This document shows, one piece after another, positions 63,030 to 64,000 of a stretch of DNA of 64,000 bases (its first letter is position 1; every line of letters begins with the position of its first letter). The position numbers and the translations under genes were made by a program. The stretch is from Brienomyrus brachyistius (lineage: Eukaryota; Chordata; Actinopteri; Osteoglossiformes; Mormyridae): positions 5,652,097 to 5,716,096 of the forward strand of contig NC_064552.1 in assembly GCF_023856365.1 (NCBI RefSeq), read 5' to 3'. The notes below the pieces were generated by a model that was not told where the DNA came from, searched no databases, and saw only the letters and a program-made list of their open reading frames with translations.

Positions 63030-64000
63030 ACCGTCAATGGTCGTCTATATATTACGTCTTGTTACTTTATGTTGGATGCTGGTGAAAAGAAACTTATGGT
63101 GGCAATTCTGGATTGAAATGTGGATTTTACAGGGTTTCCGTAGACTTTGAAAGTGGTAGCATTAAGATTTAATGCTGCTTCTTTATTCATTAAAAGAAAT
63201 GTACTTATTTATGTTCAGTGTTCATTGTCTTTCGAAGGTCTGTGAGTTTTATTATAACCCCATATTATAACATAACCAACATAACCAAAAGTTATGAAGT
63301 TAACTAAAGCTGTATGTGTCAGACTGTAGAGTGTCCAAAGGGTTCTCCTGCAGCAGCCCAAGGACCTCTTGTTTGTTGACTTAATATCTGCTTGAATGCA
63401 TGTCCTTGTGTCTGGTCTTATTTTCTTAATGTTTCAGTCTGCAGAATACTTTTGTATAGGTCTGTATTACAGGAACCACTTGCGTTGATTTGGTGACATT
63501 AGCCTAATGCCCAGGGACGTACTGTATATGTCAAGGACTTGCTTATGAGTTCAATAGGATCCATCGATTCCCATCTCAAACGCAGGTGTGCTCCACACTT
63601 CCCGGATGCGGTAAATCGCGCAATAGCTAGACCTGCGAGACACGTTCGTCTCATCCCAGCTAATCAGCAGAAAATTCCTCTTCAGCATGACCTTGGTTTA
63701 ATTGTACGGTTCCATGGCAAAACACCGAGGACACTAGCCCGTGCACCACGGGCAATCAGTAAACCTCTCGGAAAGGAAATTGCTTTTTTTTTTTCCTCTT
63801 GTATCGCATGGACACAACCTATTGAGCATTCGACACTGCAGAGCTAATTACAAATCACTCTACTGATGCAAGGCACAAATTAACGTCTGGAAAACCTAGA
63901 CTCTTGCAATCAAGGATGTAATTCTGATGACAAGCAGAGATAAATATCTGAAATGCCTCCATAGCTAAAATAACTGATCTTGCTTGGTTTAGCAAGTGTG

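Larger units (their letters stand above)
59081..64000. other. AT-rich upstream flank of foxi2 with clustered small transposons
   Basis: Apart from the small mobile elements at 60.27, 62.18, 62.47 and 62.75 kb, a SINE and (AATC)n/(ATT)n microsatellites, nothing coding is supported. The sequence is notably AT-rich between 59.3 and 61.5 kb. A 102-codon plus-strand frame at 63539-63847 is unrecognised. Confidence 0.5.

Noticed and set aside
63539..63847. 102-codon open frame near the right end
   Set aside because: No recognised family, no splice or promoter evidence, and composition like the surrounding intergenic DNA.

Overview
This is vertebrate nuclear DNA, almost certainly from a ray-finned fish. 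The evidence is two recognisable multi-exon vertebrate genes with GT-AG introns, fish-type tRNA-derived SINEs, a decayed Tc1-like transposon, several small hAT-like elements, and very many short tandem repeats. The species cannot be named from the sequence. Only about 1.85 kb of the 64 kb is protein-coding sequence I can support.

Layout. Positions 1-25.3 kb are gene-free and repeat-studded. They hold a hAT-like element with perfect 8-bp target duplications (7.8-8.4 kb), a 34-bp minisatellite (17.3-17.8 kb) and a striking 31-bp minisatellite (20.7-21.8 kb). At 25.34-25.8 kb a CpG-rich block ends on the minus strand in a strong splice donor. By synteny with mammals (FOXI2 - CLRN3 - PTPRE) I infer it is the 5' non-coding exon and promoter of ptpre, which would make 1-25.3 kb its first intron. 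No ptpre coding exon was recognised. At 28-29.2 kb lies a dead Tc1-like transposon.

clrn3 (clarin-3) is on the plus strand at 29.74-31.94 kb, with three exons and 234 codons. A gene desert follows from 32 to 57.1 kb, with minisatellites at 34.8, 38.6 and 46.2 kb, several SINEs and one weak promoter-like block at 40.35 kb. A FoxI-class forkhead gene, probably foxi2, is on the minus strand at 57.53-58.95 kb, with two exons and 380 codons. Its upstream side (59-64 kb) is AT-rich and carries four small inverted-repeat elements, three of which are intact from end to end.

The genes are not an operon-like unit. clrn3 encodes a four-pass membrane protein and the FoxI gene a nuclear transcription factor of epithelial, otic and ionocyte lineages. 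Their convergent arrangement matches the mammalian locus. The desert and the AT-rich flank are the natural places for FoxI enhancers, but nothing here proves it.

I found no undescribed biological system. The most unusual features are the extreme abundance of long poly(G)/poly(C) tracts (about 25 runs of 12-23 nt), the block structure of the 31-bp minisatellite, and a transposon terminal repeat that has expanded into a tandem array.
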